From assembly GCA_964023205.1 (NCBI GenBank), contig OZ026848.1, positions 33,219,912 through 33,283,911 on the forward strand: a stretch of 64,000 nucleotides of DNA, given 5' to 3'. Shown in pieces: positions 1-13,800 of this stretch (its first letter is position 1; the number at the start of each line of letters is the position of its first letter). Position numbers and translations under genes: made by a program. Below the pieces are notes generated by a model, which saw only the letters and a list, made by a program, of their open reading frames with translations, was not told the DNA's origin and ran no database searches. The stretch comes from Lutraria lutraria. Its lineage: Eukaryota > Mollusca > Bivalvia > Venerida > Mactridae.

Positions 1-220
1 CGGCGATCCCACAATGCATTGCTATATATACTCGGCAATGTCCGACAGCTGTATTTGGGTGTTTACGAATTTGATTATACTAATAAAACTCTGGCAATTG
101 GGCACGGGAAATTGGTAAAGGATGCAACAAATTCCTTAAAGATATTGATCGAGATACATTTATAATCCACGAAGTCTAAGTATAAGCATTGAAAAAGGCA
201 TCAGTCGAACATTTTAAATT

Positions 221-235
221 CCAAGATGGCGGACA
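221..235 (+). promoter_or_regulatory. Candidate YY1-like motif
   Basis: The sequence CCAAGATGGCGGAC matches the YY1 consensus (AAGATGGCGGC) often found near metazoan housekeeping transcription starts. It lies 1.6 kb before the WDR24 ATG, so it could serve a non-coding first exon or an unseen divergent gene. It is a single motif without further support. Confidence 0.25.
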
Positions 236-480
236 TCTATTATAATCCTTTCGTCTCCGAGATTAAACATTCGGAATACCACGGATATTTTCACTGTTAT
301 TATCATTCGGATATCACGGATTTTTTTCGTATTTTCGCTTTTGTAAACAATAGCTTGTATTCCCGTTGATTCCCGTCTTATTATCGCGGGATTTGATTAC
401 TTTTAACTGTTAATACGGAAGTTGCGAATCCGTGTATGTATATAAGTCCTTGATGAAACCTAAAACCTTAACTGAAACTG

Positions 481-645
481 GATATTTTCACAGAAACATG
501 TCATTCAATAAAAAGAATAAGTATGCCCCTTAAAAAAATAACCTTCGTATAGAGTTGTTTCTTTTCTATACGTAGTAAAAATTTTCAAGGGGCATAATTA
601 TCATTTTTTATTGAATAACAGGTTCCTGTGATATTTTCTACAAAA
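481..645. repeat. Imperfect inverted repeat (foldback MITE candidate)
   Basis: The left part (GATATTTTCACAGAAAC, CATTCAATAAAAA, TATGCCCCTT) is mirrored on the right (AAGGGGCATA, TTTTTTATTGAATAAC, CCTGTGATATTTTC). The arms are about 60-70 bp around a short centre. No clear target duplication was identified. Confidence 0.5.
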
Positions 646-1307
646 GCGCCCAAAATAGTACACGCTGCTTTAACTGATTTAGTATGATCATTTGTATTAT
701 ACAATATGAATAACATCATTTGTGATATTTATCAATTGATGTATAACTGTGATTGCTATAACTGTTGAATAAAGTACATATATACTTATTATGATGACGT
801 AATCTTATATCTAACGTCCCTACTTTTCCAGTAACTGGACGGTAAAGCGAACGGACGAGACCGGCAGATAGTATGCTCATTGACTTCCGGTTAATAATAG
901 AGCGGAAACGGATGAAAACAACAGCAAGATTTAAGAGAATTTCTGTTTATTTTCTAATGACAAATTTGGTGATAACTTACTTTCGTCAAGTGTATAGACC
1001 ATAGTTTGCCGCTTCCCAAAATTATTAAGAATGGGTTGCCTCATGTAGATCCTCCTTATCAGCCAGAAAAATATCCTAACGCGATGCCAAGGTAAACCCC
1101 TTTATTTACTTGAGTAGTTACCGATTTGACACCATCCGGATACACACAATCAGTGATTCAGTACCCCGTTTACCGGTGTTATCCAAACAATTGTGCATCT
1201 AAAAATATCCTTTATATACACTCATGCATAAATTACCATTGTCAGCATATCTGTCATCAGCAGGAACAGAGTTAAAACGTCATTTTGAGGATAAGTATGC
1301 ATCAAGA

Positions 1308-1595
1308 TTAGTTTTTACTTAGTAATAAGAAAATACTCGATTTTTTAATTTGATCACCCGAGAACAAGCTTGGATACTCCGGAACTCGCAGTAGCCCTAG
1401 CCGCTTCCCAATTTCCAACATCTCAGAGACATTCCTCTCAGCAAAGACGCTGTGGCCAAACTTTTCAACACCACTAATCATCAGGTTGAACATGTCAGAT
1501 GTCAAGTTGAAATCTGACCCCAGATTCACACAAGAACACACTCCAGAAATGCAAGAGAGAATATTTAATTTACTAGATCCACCAGCTTCACACAT
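1308..1595 (-). pseudogene. Possible BTB-domain fragment
   Basis: This 95-codon ORF begins MCEAGGSSKLN and contains FNLTSDMFNLMI, then ERNVSEMLEIGKRLGL. The pattern resembles the second half of a BTB/POZ fold, with a strand, then a helix 'ENV..LL..G..L.L'. The first half of the domain is absent, and the ORF may be an exon or a decayed copy. No partner exon was found nearby. It may be spurious. Confidence 0.25.
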
Positions 1596-1752
1596 TTTAC
1601 CCAGTAGAGATCAATGATTATGTTTTTGGATAACAAGGGACAACACAGACGCTACAATTAAAATTAATTTAATTAATTTAAAAACAAAATTATGGCCTGT
1701 AAAATATTTGTGTAAGAGAAAACTCATATTTTGATTGTTGTTCACTTTTCAG

Positions 1753-1830
1753 AAACATTGAATATTTGCCTGCCTTGTATCTGTGTATATCTGCTTGATG
1801 TTATTAGAATAATTCCTGGCAATTTCAACC
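1753..1830 (+). other. WDR24: 5' UTR part of the first coding exon of WDR24
   Basis: A pyrimidine-rich acceptor (ttcacttttcag) ends at 1752. The sequence from 1753 to the ATG at 1831 carries an in-frame TAA at 1810-1812, so it is untranslated in this frame. A donor-like site (CCAAG/GTAAAC) at 1091/1092 could provide the upstream non-coding exon. This is inferred from splice signals only. Confidence 0.5.
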
Positions 1831-1864
1831 ATGCAGACTATGACAAAGATAGTACATGACAGAG
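1831..1864 (+). CDS. WDR24: WDR24 coding exon 1
   Basis: It encodes the 11-residue N-terminus beginning [10 protein letters not shown] and ends in phase 1 at an AG/GTAAGC donor. The ATG follows an in-frame stop 18 nt upstream. A short divergent N-terminus before the first blade is normal for this family. Confidence 0.8.
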
Positions 1865-4800
1865 GTAAGCATTAGTCTAGCTTTTTTGTTAGAAACAAAA
1901 ACTATTTTTTTAAATACACAATTTAATGATTTTTCATTTATTGGTAATTTTTACTTGATCTCTGTGCTAATGAAGTTTGTCTGATTTTATCTCAAAATAA
2001 TACAGAAGTGGGTCTTAATGAATGTTTAGTCTTCTCCTTTTTATATTTTGACTTTGTCCAGTCGTAGTGTTTAGGGAGTGAATACCAAAATGCTTCTAGC
2101 TACTTTCCTGTAAATTATCCTCATCACTGTTCATGAGAAAGATTTAATATTTTTTATGTATATTACATTTGAATGTTGATTACAGACCACTCTGAAGCAA
2201 TTCGTCTTTATTAAAACTTAATCAGGTATAATAAATATTACTGGATTGTACTTACTTGGTTCCTTAATTTCTTAATCTACTTTCCAGTTACGTCCAGTAA
2301 CCCTAAGACAATGTGCATAGATTGTGGTGGGGTAGTGAGCACCATAGCACAAAACAAAGATGGATCCCAGGTGGTCGTTGGTGGCAGAACAGGTGTTTAC
2401 ATATTCCTTCATGTTTAGTGAATGTTTTAGTTTTATTAGGATTTTCTTATTTTGTAGGTTCATGTACGGTACACATTATCTCGTTTTTAGACATATACTT
2501 CTATTCATTGAAACTAAATTAGCTCAAGCTTATTTGAGTTTTACGCCCCTTTTCAACAATCAGAGTCATATGAGGTGAACAGTTCACCTAACCATAGCTC
2601 CTGGGAAGAACCAGTACTAGACTACCATCCTCTGTAAGCTACTGCCTACTTTCTCACATAAAGAGATGTGGTCAGTAGTGGGGCTCGAACCCACATCCCT
2701 TCATCAGTGAAAGGTCACAGTGATTTATCAGTTCAGTTAATGATTCAGGGCTTTTTTCCTTTCTATAACAGAGGCCGAAATTCGGTGACTTCCCAATTGC
2801 AAAAAGGCTGTTTTTTTCCCAATTTGAGGCAAGAAATTCCCAAAAATACAATGCTATTCTAATTCATTTGTCTAACGTTCTCAAAATTTGGCCTAATATT
2901 GTGCTTGAATTTCTCAAAAGAGCTTAGGCCCCTACCCAATTTTTGGAAAAAGGCCCTGTTTCACGAGGAATTTAATGCATTCATTTTGTGGCTTGCCAGG
3001 GTCAGTATGTTACATGATGACTTAATATTGCTGAAGGCTGTCCTCTCTCTCTGAATCATTCTTGACACTAATTTTGGAAGTTACTTGCTAGGGAACTGAT
3101 CAGTATTGGTTTGTTTAGCTCACATGTCACAAAGTGACAAAGTGAGCTATTAGGATCACTCTCCGTCCGGCGTCCGGCGTCGTGCGTCGTCAAACTTTAT
3201 GTTGTGACCACACTAGGGGCCACATTTTGGGCTCAATTTTAGCAAAACTGGGTCAGAACGTTAATATCAACAAAATCTCGAACGAGTTCGATATTGGGCC
3301 ATTTGGGGTCAAAAACTAGGTCACCAGGGCCAAATAAGGGAAAACCTTGTGAACACTTTAGAAATCACTGTTTTGACTGTATCTTCATGAAACTTTGTCA
3401 GAATGTTTATTTTAATAATATGTAGGTCAAGTTTGAAAATGGGTAATTTCTGTAGTAAAATTAGGTCACTAGGGCAAATAGCTGGAAAACCTTGTGAACA
3501 CTCTAGAAGTCACTGTTTTGATTGGATGATCATGAAACCTTGTCAGAATGTTTGTCTTCATAATATCTTGGACGAGTTCGAACATGGGTCATCTTGGGTC
3601 AAAAACTAGGTCGCTAGGTCAAATCTTATGAAAAACCATGTTAACACTGTAGATTTCACAGTTATTATTGGATCTTCACCAAACTTTGTCAAATCGTTTG
3701 TTTTAATGATATAACGGTCAAGTATAAATATGGGTCATCTGGGGTCAATAACTAGGTCACCAGGTCAAATCTTAGGAAAACTTTGTTAACACTGTAGATG
3801 TCACAGTTTTAATTGGATCTTCACCAAACCATGTCAAAATCTTTGCCTCAATGATATGTGGGTCAAGGATGAACATGGGTCAGCCGGGTTCAAAAACTGG
3901 GTCACAAGGTCAAATCTTAGGTAAAAATCTTGTAAAAGCTCTAAATGTCATGGTTTTGATTGGATCTTGGCCAAACCTTGTCAGATTGTTTGTCTTAATG
4001 ATATTAAGGACAAGTTCAAATATGGGTCACCTAGGGTCAAAAACCAGGTCACAAGGTCAAATCTTAGGAAAACCTTATTAACACTGTTGACGTCAAATTT
4101 TGATCGTATCTTCACCATACCTAGTCAGACTGTTTGTCTTAATGATATGTGAGACAAATTCAAACATAGGTCGTCTGGGGTCAAAAAATAGGTCACCGGT
4201 TCAAAACAATGTTTTAATGAGTGAACAGTGATTGTCATGTGAGCGATATAGGGCCATCTTGGCCCTCTTGTTAACACTTGACAGGGTGACAATATTCCGG
4301 AATTCTGCATTTTTCATGAAAGAGCTTATGATTTCTGAGCAAGATAAGATGATAATATCACAAGAAATGGCAAAGTTATGGTCAATTAATCTGCTCTGAA
4401 GGATTTTCTTTAATACAAACTGAGTTAAATATCGAAACAATGGGGTTGAAGGCCTCTTTATTGGCAAAAATGGTCGGCCACATATGACTTTCAGGAATTT
4501 TAATATGACTCTATAGACAGCCCTGATAGGAGTGATTAAGCTTACTTTTCTTCTTACATTTGATACATTATTCCCAAACTGTTTCCTCATGGAAAATAAA
4601 TATTCTCTTACTTTACAGTGTTCAAGATTTTCAATGTGGATGATGAATGTTTTGAAGAGAAACAAAATTTGCGTGTAGGAAAACATGTTAACTTGAACTA
4701 CTGTGCTGCAGACATGGCCTGGAACCAAACTGATGGTACTTTTTTATCACAGTTAAAGCTGCTGAACTAATGTCCTTTTTAGCTCACCTAATTCATCAGG

Positions 4801-7800
4801 TGAGCTTTTAGGATCATTGAATGTCCGACGTCCATCGTCCGTCCACAATTAGTTTGTTTACACTCTAGCATCCGCAGCTCTTAACGAATCGTGATTAAAC
4901 TTGCTCACAATGTATATGGCCACAATGTCTCGGCTAAGTTCGATTATGGGCAAAATTGGACAATAACTTCTAGAGTTATGGGCCCTTGAATTACAAAATT
5001 TGCTATATTTAGCTTGTTTACACTCTAGCGCTTCATTTATTCACCAATCCTAATCATATTTTCAGTAAATGTATATAACCAAAAGATCTTGGACAAGTTT
5101 CGAATAGGGCAAAATCGGAATAGAACTTCAAGAGTTATGGGCCCTTGACTTAGAAAATTTGCTATATTTTAGCTTTTTTACACTCTAGCGCCTTCATTTA
5201 TTCACCAATCCTAATCATATTTTCAGTAAATGAGTATAATCAAAAGATCTTGGATAAGTATGATTATGGGTGGAATTGGACCAGAACTTCAAGAGTTATG
5301 GGCCCTTGACTTAGAAAATTTGCTATATTTGAGTTTGTTTACCCTCTAGCTAAGCACCTTCATTTATTCACCGATCCTAATCATATTTTCAGTAAATATG
5401 TATATAACCAAAAGATATTGGAAAAGTTTCGATTATGGGTGGAATCGGACCAGAACTTCAAGAGTTATGGGCCCTTGACTTAGAAAATTTGCTATATTTT
5501 AGCTTGTTTACACTCTAGCACCATCATTTATTCACCGATCCTAATCATATTTAAAATGAATGTGTATGACATTGTGGTTTTGGACAAGTTCAGTTATGGG
5601 TGGAATCGGACCACAACTTCAAGAGTAATGGGCCCTTGGATTAGAAAATTTGCTACGTTTTAGCTTGTTTAACAGTATTATACCTTCATTGTTGGTTTTG
5701 ATCTCAAAATCTACGTAAAAATGAGTTTTACGAGATGGAAACTATATTACCTGGTCATTAATTATTGGCCTTTGTTCTCAGATGAATGATAAAGGGCCAT
5801 TGTGGCCCTCTTGTTATTATAAGTTTGGCTGTTTCCGTAGAAATAGTCATGCTGTTGTGATCACTGCAGTGTATGCCTCATGCAAACTTAGCTCATAACT
5901 CAGAAACTATAAGAGATAGTATCATGAAACTTCATAGGTTGGTAGATCTCAGTGAGGAGGTGAACAGATGAGTGTTGGCACTGCTTGCGTCACTCTTCTG
6001 ATGGTTTTATAATGGCACCAAACTAACCAAAATGTCTTTAGTTTCCCAGCATGACAATCACGTCATAATACATGTATATAATATATATACTGGTTGAGAT
6101 TCCAACCAATGGAAGTATATCAATAATTATAATATCTATCTATCTATAAGTCAAACAGCACTTAAGTACGAATGTATAAATTTTATAGGAGAAAGAAAAT
6201 CGTCAGTTTATAGACTTTCAGAAACTTTTAAAAATTTAATGTGTAGTCAACAATGTTCTTAGGAACTTGGAAATGAAATTTGGTTAGATATTATCATAGA
6301 AATAGAATGAAATCTCAGGTTTATTTTATGTATGAGATAGGTCCAATACCCGTCTTTCCAAGTTTTTCTTTTTGTAAGCTTACATTAGTATATACCATTC
6401 AGTGTTTGTAAACACGAAGCTATGCCGCTGGACGTATAATTTACTTTACTGACAACATTGTATTTGAACTTATTTCAGATAATATAATAGCCACAGGGGC
6501 GACTAATGGTGCTGTTGTGATCTGGGATTTAAACAAACCAACAAGATGTAAACAAGGTAAAGCTGGTCATTCTGCTCTAAGCTATGATTGGGGCATGTCT
6601 TCCTACTTCATGTTTATCTGTTGTTTAACGGCCCATTCAACAGTCATTTCAGGGCCGCCCCTGAGAGAGGGAGATAAGATACTGGAGAACAGGACATTTG
6701 TATCCCTACTTTAGAATTTCAATTACAATGCTGTTGTTTCTGAAAAGTGCTGATGACAATGACTGAACTATGTAATCTTTTGTTCAAATTTGATAGATAA
6801 TGGTTAATAATTCAGTATACTGACATGCAAAGTGATTTATATATGTAATTATGTACTTTAACTACCATTTTAATGAAGCAGCAATTTGAAAATGATTTTA
6901 TACTATATGGAATGTTTTTTACAGAGCATGTCTTTCAAGAACACAAGAGAACTATTAACCGTGTGTCATTTCATGAGACAGAACATCGATACTTGCTCAG
7001 TGCGTCCCAAGATGGATCCATGAAATTATTTGTATGATTATCCTTGTTTATTTATGTAATTTTTATGCGTCCTAGTGTTACGAGTGTTTCTTAAAGATCG
7101 AGTCCTTTTTAGTGACTTTTTTAACTTTAACATTGGAGAAAGACTCCTGACATACACACGATTAGAACCATCGGCCTTCTCTAACCTAGTTTGACAGCTG
7201 TCTCACTTGTTAGATATGTCTGCTCCAGGTTGGGAATCAAACTTACAGTAGAGAGCCGCTAGTGATTATTATATCTGACAAATTATGGTAACTCCTTGAG
7301 CTCATAGGTCCCCAAATGATTGGGTCTATAAATAATGAGTCTATATGTGACTTTTATTAGATACATACCAAAGATCATGTCATGTTTCTGTCACGGTGAC
7401 AATTTAGTTGAAGACATCTGTCTAAGGACATTCATCGGTCGTTTCTAGTTCCACAGATTCAAGTGGAGAAGTTGTTAGTTACTTGTTGAGGTCAGGGTTA
7501 GTACTGTACAGTATACAGGAACTCGGGTAAACTTCCATCCAGTATATAACTGAAATATTGTCAAAAACAGATGTAAAACTTGCAAGTGTACCAATTTTAG
7601 AGGAAAAAATCTTTATATGTAATAGACCTTTTTTCAACGTTTTGGTGGTCTCGAACAACAATTAATTTGTGCTCTGGAGTGGCTATATTTACATGTTAAA
7701 CTTTATTCATTTGTGGCCATTAACATAGGTTAGACCATATTTTTGTCATAAATCATTATTTCATATTCATTGATATTTCTTGTAGGACTTACGGAAGAAG

Positions 7801-10800
7801 GAAGTTTGTATGTCGTTCTCGATGGGCAACATTAGTATCCGTGATGTGCAGTTTGGTCCAAGCAACCTAAGTTACTTCAATTTTGCTGCAGCAGATGAGA
7901 ATGGCAATCTAATGGTACAATTTTTCTTTAGCTTGAACCTGTCTGTTTTAAACACAAAGAGTTAATAAGATAGGTGAACTTAGTTAAGGCTCTCATTGAC
8001 CCCTAAAATAACATCTTGACTCTTCTAGTTAGTATAATACAGTTTAGGACTCTTGAGAATTAGTACGAAAGGGTCAAAATTGCTTGAACATAAGTATTTT
8101 TTATGCCTTTGAATTATTATCAGTTGATGGTTATTTTTAGCTTGTCTGATTTCAAAGAAAAAGTCGAGCTACTGTGATCACTGTGTCATCTAGTCAGTGC
8201 AAAATCTTTAATGTACTAACCCACAAATCAATCAATTTCTTAAAATGTACACATTAATCTACCAATTATGACCTAAAACCTGATATTAACTTTAAATTTG
8301 AAAAGCAGTCCTATTACATCACATGTTTATGTATTTTTAGATATGGGATATGCGTAAAAACGATAGATGTGAAAGACAGTTTCCAGCCCACAGTGGTCCT
8401 GTGTTCTCTGTTAACTGGCATCCTGAAGATAAATCGTTGTTTGCTACGGCTGGTAGAGATAAAACTATCAAGGTATTACCTCAACATAGCAGTGCTATAA
8501 TTACTTTGTTCATGTCGTTCCTCCATATTGTATGAATTAAACTGATAACCGGTAGTCTGTAGAGAATAGAGATGGAATGTCACTACCGTAATCAGTTGTG
8601 TATAATTATGATGCATATTTTTACATCCAAAGTCATGTCATTTTATGTGATTGTGTCATCATTTTATGTGACTGTGTCATCATTTTATGTGATTGTGTCA
8701 TCATTTTATGTGATTGTGTCATCATTTGATGGATTAAATCACAAAGTGTGAATACTTCTACTGACTTTTTTGTGTTTGTAAAGACTCCATTTTAATGAAA
8801 CAAAAACAATCTACAGTCAAAACTCATTATATCGAAGTTCGTGGGACTTGCCAAAATACTTCGATATAAACGAACTTTGATATAGGAATTTCGATACCCG
8901 TGTTTACATTTTAGAGCTAAAGTCAGTGTGTCGTAATTATAACGTAATCGTGTTATTTAGTGTACGGGATTGTAACGGGTTATAAGAATACGGCATTTAT
9001 ACCGGTACTTATACGGGTACTTTCGATATATTTATTTTGCTATAATACACATCTCAAATATGCATAAGATAGTTTTAAATGAGCGTATAGCAGCATTAAT
9101 AATAATTTGTTTCCTCAACGAAAAGTTTGTATCAGTTTTATAATCGTGAGAATGGACACTAACATGTTTATACAGCTGTCAATAATTAAATATCGATTTT
9201 AAATTGCAAGACTTTGTTAGCGGAAAAGGTGCGAACATTTCTTTTGTAAGTTGGCGACATAATTGGTTCGACATAGATGCTCACTTAATAGTTGAAAATA
9301 TTTAGTTCGGACCGAAAATCTACTTCGATATATAAAAATATCGAGAACCGCGAATTAGATATACGTGTGTTTTTTTAATATGTAATAAGAAGGAAAAAAA
9401 TCGGGACTTTTTTTACTTCGATATAAGCGGGATTTCAATATAAGTGATTTCGATATAATGAGTTTCGACTGTACATACATTATGGTCAACTTGGTAAAGA
9501 TTTATCTAAGTTGTATCCTAAAATTTCTATACATCAGTGTCAAAGTACTCATCTTACTTCATACTTAGGACACAGAAAATGTTGTTTTTTATGTACAGGT
9601 TTGTATCTCAATTAACACTTAGTATAGTTAGAAATTGATCAGTGAGGTGTGACAAAAGTTCAAGGATTTTTCCACTCCTTAAAATAGGGCTATGCACTTA
9701 ATCTGAGTTAAAATAGACAAATAATTGTTATTTATTTATCATGGAAACCACTGAAATGTTTCAAAATGCCACTCACCCTACAAAATGGACTTTGATCATT
9801 CACAGGTCGTTGGCAAAATATGCACTAAAAATGATGTATTTACATACAGGTTTGGGATCTCAATAAACAGAAATGTTTACATACAATCTATAGTATAGCA
9901 TCAGTAGCTAGGATCAAATGGCGGCCTCAGAGAAGACATCACATAGCTTCATGTTCGTTGTTAGTTGACTGTAGTATCAATATCTGGGACGTTAGAAGAC
10001 CTTATGTACCTTTTGCTACATTTGATAACCATAAGGATGTCACAACAAGTAAGGATTTGTTTGTTTTATTGTTTTATCAAATTTTACACCCCTTTTCAAC
10101 AGTCAGAGTCATATAATGCGGACAGTTCACCTAACCATCATTCTGGAAAGAACCAGTACTAGACTCCCATCCTCCATAAGCAACTGCCTACTTTATCACA
10201 TAAGGAGACATGGTCAGTAACTGGGCTCAAACCCACGACCCTCTATCAGTGAGAGGTTACAGTGATTTGAAGTCAGCGACCTTAGATTTGTTTGTCAATC
10301 TAAAAAAGGGTTTAAGGATTTGTGCAAGTTTGTTATACAACAGATATTTTTCCTGTTTTTTTCAAGCAGTTTGACAGATCCAAAGAAAAATGGACACAAT
10401 TTTTTATACATGAAATTCTCAAAATCAAAAATGGTAGTGAACTATTGCTTTCTTATCTTTAGTCTTAAAAATCTGTCTTTCCTTAGATGAATACCAGTCT
10501 GAGATTGTTGCATTGCCATTGGTCAATTGTACAACTTTTTCAAGCTGAACCAATCAAAGGTTAGAGTTTCCAGACTGGTTACAATGTTTAGAAATAAAAT
10601 CTCAAGGTCTGATTGAAGTTTATACAACTTGCAGGTATTACATTCAAGAACAAAGATCCCCATGTAATGTTAAGTGGAAGTAAAGATTCGTTACTATATC
10701 AGCATGTGTTTCGTGATGCTAAGAGACCAGGTGAGGAGCTGGTGCCAGCTGGGGTAGATATCAGTGTACATGGAATTGTTGGTCATGCTAATAGTGATAA

Positions 10801-13800
10801 ACAAGGTACTATACTCTCTCTTATTACGCAAAACTTTGGGACCAATAAGTCAAAATGTTAGCTAGGGCTGTGGCAAGTATCCGAATACTCGGGTAATCAC
10901 AAATCAAATTGAAAAATCGAGTACGAATAATCGTCATTACTGAGATTCGTGGTTCGCGATCTTGATTTTTTTAACATTAAGTGTTCTTAAAATTTCATTT
11001 TCTCTGAATATATATTGTCTCATCATGGACCAAGAGGTCCAATTGGATCTTTAAATAATGGGTCACAGGCTTAAACCAGAAAATGATGCTGGTAAATCCA
11101 TTAAATGGAAGGGAGTATGTATAAATTCATGCCATAGAATGATAGATATTGATTTACTTTGTTATTCCTAAAAGAAAAGAAAATTTAGCTGTATTCATGA
11201 CAGCAATGTTGAAGTTTAAGATGGGTTACTTGATAACAAAAGATTAGTGATTATATTTATGGATCGTAAGTGTCAAAGTGTTGGTTTGGATCGGAATGCC
11301 ACTTACCCTACGATCCACAGCCCTAATGTTAACGTAAAATGCAACCTCTCCAAAGCAACAACCTATGGGAGAAGCAAAATTTTGTTTTAATTGAGAGGTT
11401 GTTGCTCTAGAGAGGGCCGCTTGATCATGAGAGGTTGTTGCTCTAGAGAAATTGAATTAGCAGTTAAATCATGCTGCGGAAAAAATCATTCTGTTGTTGA
11501 AGGGAGGTTGTTGCTCAAGAGAGGGCCGCTTGATCTTGAGAGGTTGTACTGTAGTTTTATTATTAATATAAAATAAAGAGGAAATATTCATATCTAAGAT
11601 AAAATGACATTATAGATAAGGTAGTCTTAATGTTAATGTCACTTATTGAAGTTTTCTGTATGTATAACATACTAGAAGAAGGTTGGGATATGTATAGGGA
11701 ATAGACCAGGACCTGGACAGAGCTTTATTCTAAGCTGGGGCCTGATTTATTGGTGAATGAGAGCTTTTTTTTAAAATTGAGTTCATTTCAAATAATCATA
11801 CAACTTTCATCAGTTACCTGAGGAAATTTCCTGGAGCATGTTAATGATTTAGTATTATCCCACCTATCTACAGATGAGGGCTAGTTTATAAATAGATCTT
11901 TATACAAATATGTCTGGATGAACCATATTGATATTTTCAGGAAAGTTAAATCCAAGCACTGATGCTGGAGGAATCATGGCTGGTCTACTTCATAAGAAAA
12001 GTTCAGATCATAATGATCATTTTGTAGATGTGACATCATACATGCAGGTTTTCCGGGATACTGGGCAGGTAGTGCTAATTGAGGTACACGCTTTATGCTT
12101 CACTAATGTCCTTTCTTCCTTTACTAACACTGGATGGAGGCTGCAGTACTGTCTGTAAGTCTGTCAACAAAAAACACAAAGTGCTGATTTGAAGCCATAT
12201 AACTTAAATCACAAGTTCACCTTTATTTAAATGTTCATAGGTCATTTAGATTAATAATATTTGTGCTAAAATGTGATAATTGTATGTATGGTGATGATTG
12301 TATGCATGGTGATAATTGTGTGTGTGATGATAATTGTATGTATGGTGATAATTATACCCCCAGATAGGAAATATATGGGGGCTATATTGGAATCACGCTT
12401 GACGGTCGGTCTGTGCGTCTGTAGACACAATTTGTCCGGAGAATTTATCAGCAATTACTTACAGGATTTCAATGAAACTTCACAGAAGTGATCAGTAGTA
12501 AGCCTAGTTGTGCATGCATAACGCATTTTCTGTTTGGATTAATTTTCAGTGAGTTATAGTCCTTTGTTGTTTTTATACAGTATATACAATAGGCAAATTT
12601 TGTGCGGACAATTTCTCAGCAACTACTCACAGGATTTCAAAAAAATGAAAATGCATTATATTTCCCTCTGTAAAATGTAACAATGACTGTGTCAAGGCCG
12701 CATCTGGGGGTATTCATCACCTTTAGTGATAGTTCTAGTTGTGTGTGTGGTGATAATTGTGTGTAATGGTGATAATTGTATGTATGATGATAATTGTATG
12801 TATGATGATAACTGTGTGTATGATGATCTTCATTCTCAGGTGGTTGCTTGTTAACTCAGCACTGACTGTGTTGATTAACAACATTCTATTATTGATGTTG
12901 TTATAGCTGTTGTTGTTAATATTGTGTTTTCATCATTATCATCACCGTATGTTTTGACAGACTCTGTAAAGGTTGATAAAGGTCTTGCAGATCTAAGGGT
13001 AGTGAGATCACACCCTAGGTGTGGCACATCATTGACATGTTCTCTATAATGATTTGGTTAAATATGTCTTAAGGTCATTTGTCCTTTACTTCTGATCATT
13101 TGTGTGAAAAAGTTGGGTGTTGTTAGTATAGAATCCAGGAAACTTGTTAGGTTAATTGTCTGTCTACATATAACTGAAAAATGTTAAAAACAGGCTGAAC
13201 TTCTTTTTCCAGATATGTCAAAATGTACTAAATTTATTGTAAAATAATAACATAAAAAAGTGTAAATTCATGATGAACTCATCACACGAGCATTCATTGC
13301 ACGCATAAAGCAATCATGTAATATATAAATATTGCAGTAACAATCTAACATTTTATGCCCCATATCGATAGATTAGGGACATATTGTTTTTGGCCTGTCT
13401 GATTGTTTGTTCCAAACTTTAACCTTGCACACTTCCACATACAATCATCAAACTTCATATGATGGTTTCTCTACAGGACCTTTGCTTTTTAAGGTCAGTA
13501 GGTCAATTAAGGTCACCCGAAGGGGGCATTGTGTTTTAAAAAGCACATCCTGTTTAAATTAGCTTTTCTATATGCATTTAAATCTCAATTAGGAGAATCA
13601 AACAGAACAGAACTTTAACAACAATCTTGATATTACAATCATTTTGTATTAATTGCTGTTTGTTTTCTGACTAGTTTTCAAAATGTCCTCCATATTTAGA
13701 TTAATGAACATCCTCAATGTTAAGGTTGATTTATATGGGAGGTGGTCCTAATACAAACATTTTATTGTACTACATGAAGATTAGCTTGTGCTTATATATG

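Larger units (their letters stand above)
1..1752. other. Upstream region of WDR24, no firm gene
   Basis: The region holds an imperfect inverted repeat at 481-645 and a GATGGCGG motif at 225-232 (CAAGATGGCGG context, like YY1 sites in housekeeping promoters). An open frame at 976-1091 ends at a good GTAAAC donor, and a minus-strand ORF lies at 1308-1595. I could not identify a promoter with confidence. Confidence 0.4.

Noticed and set aside
4201..4728. Minus-strand 175-codon ORF
   Set aside because: It overlaps the end of a HINE-like repeat and runs antisense across WDR24 exon 3, whose plus-strand coding is strongly supported. No domain was seen.
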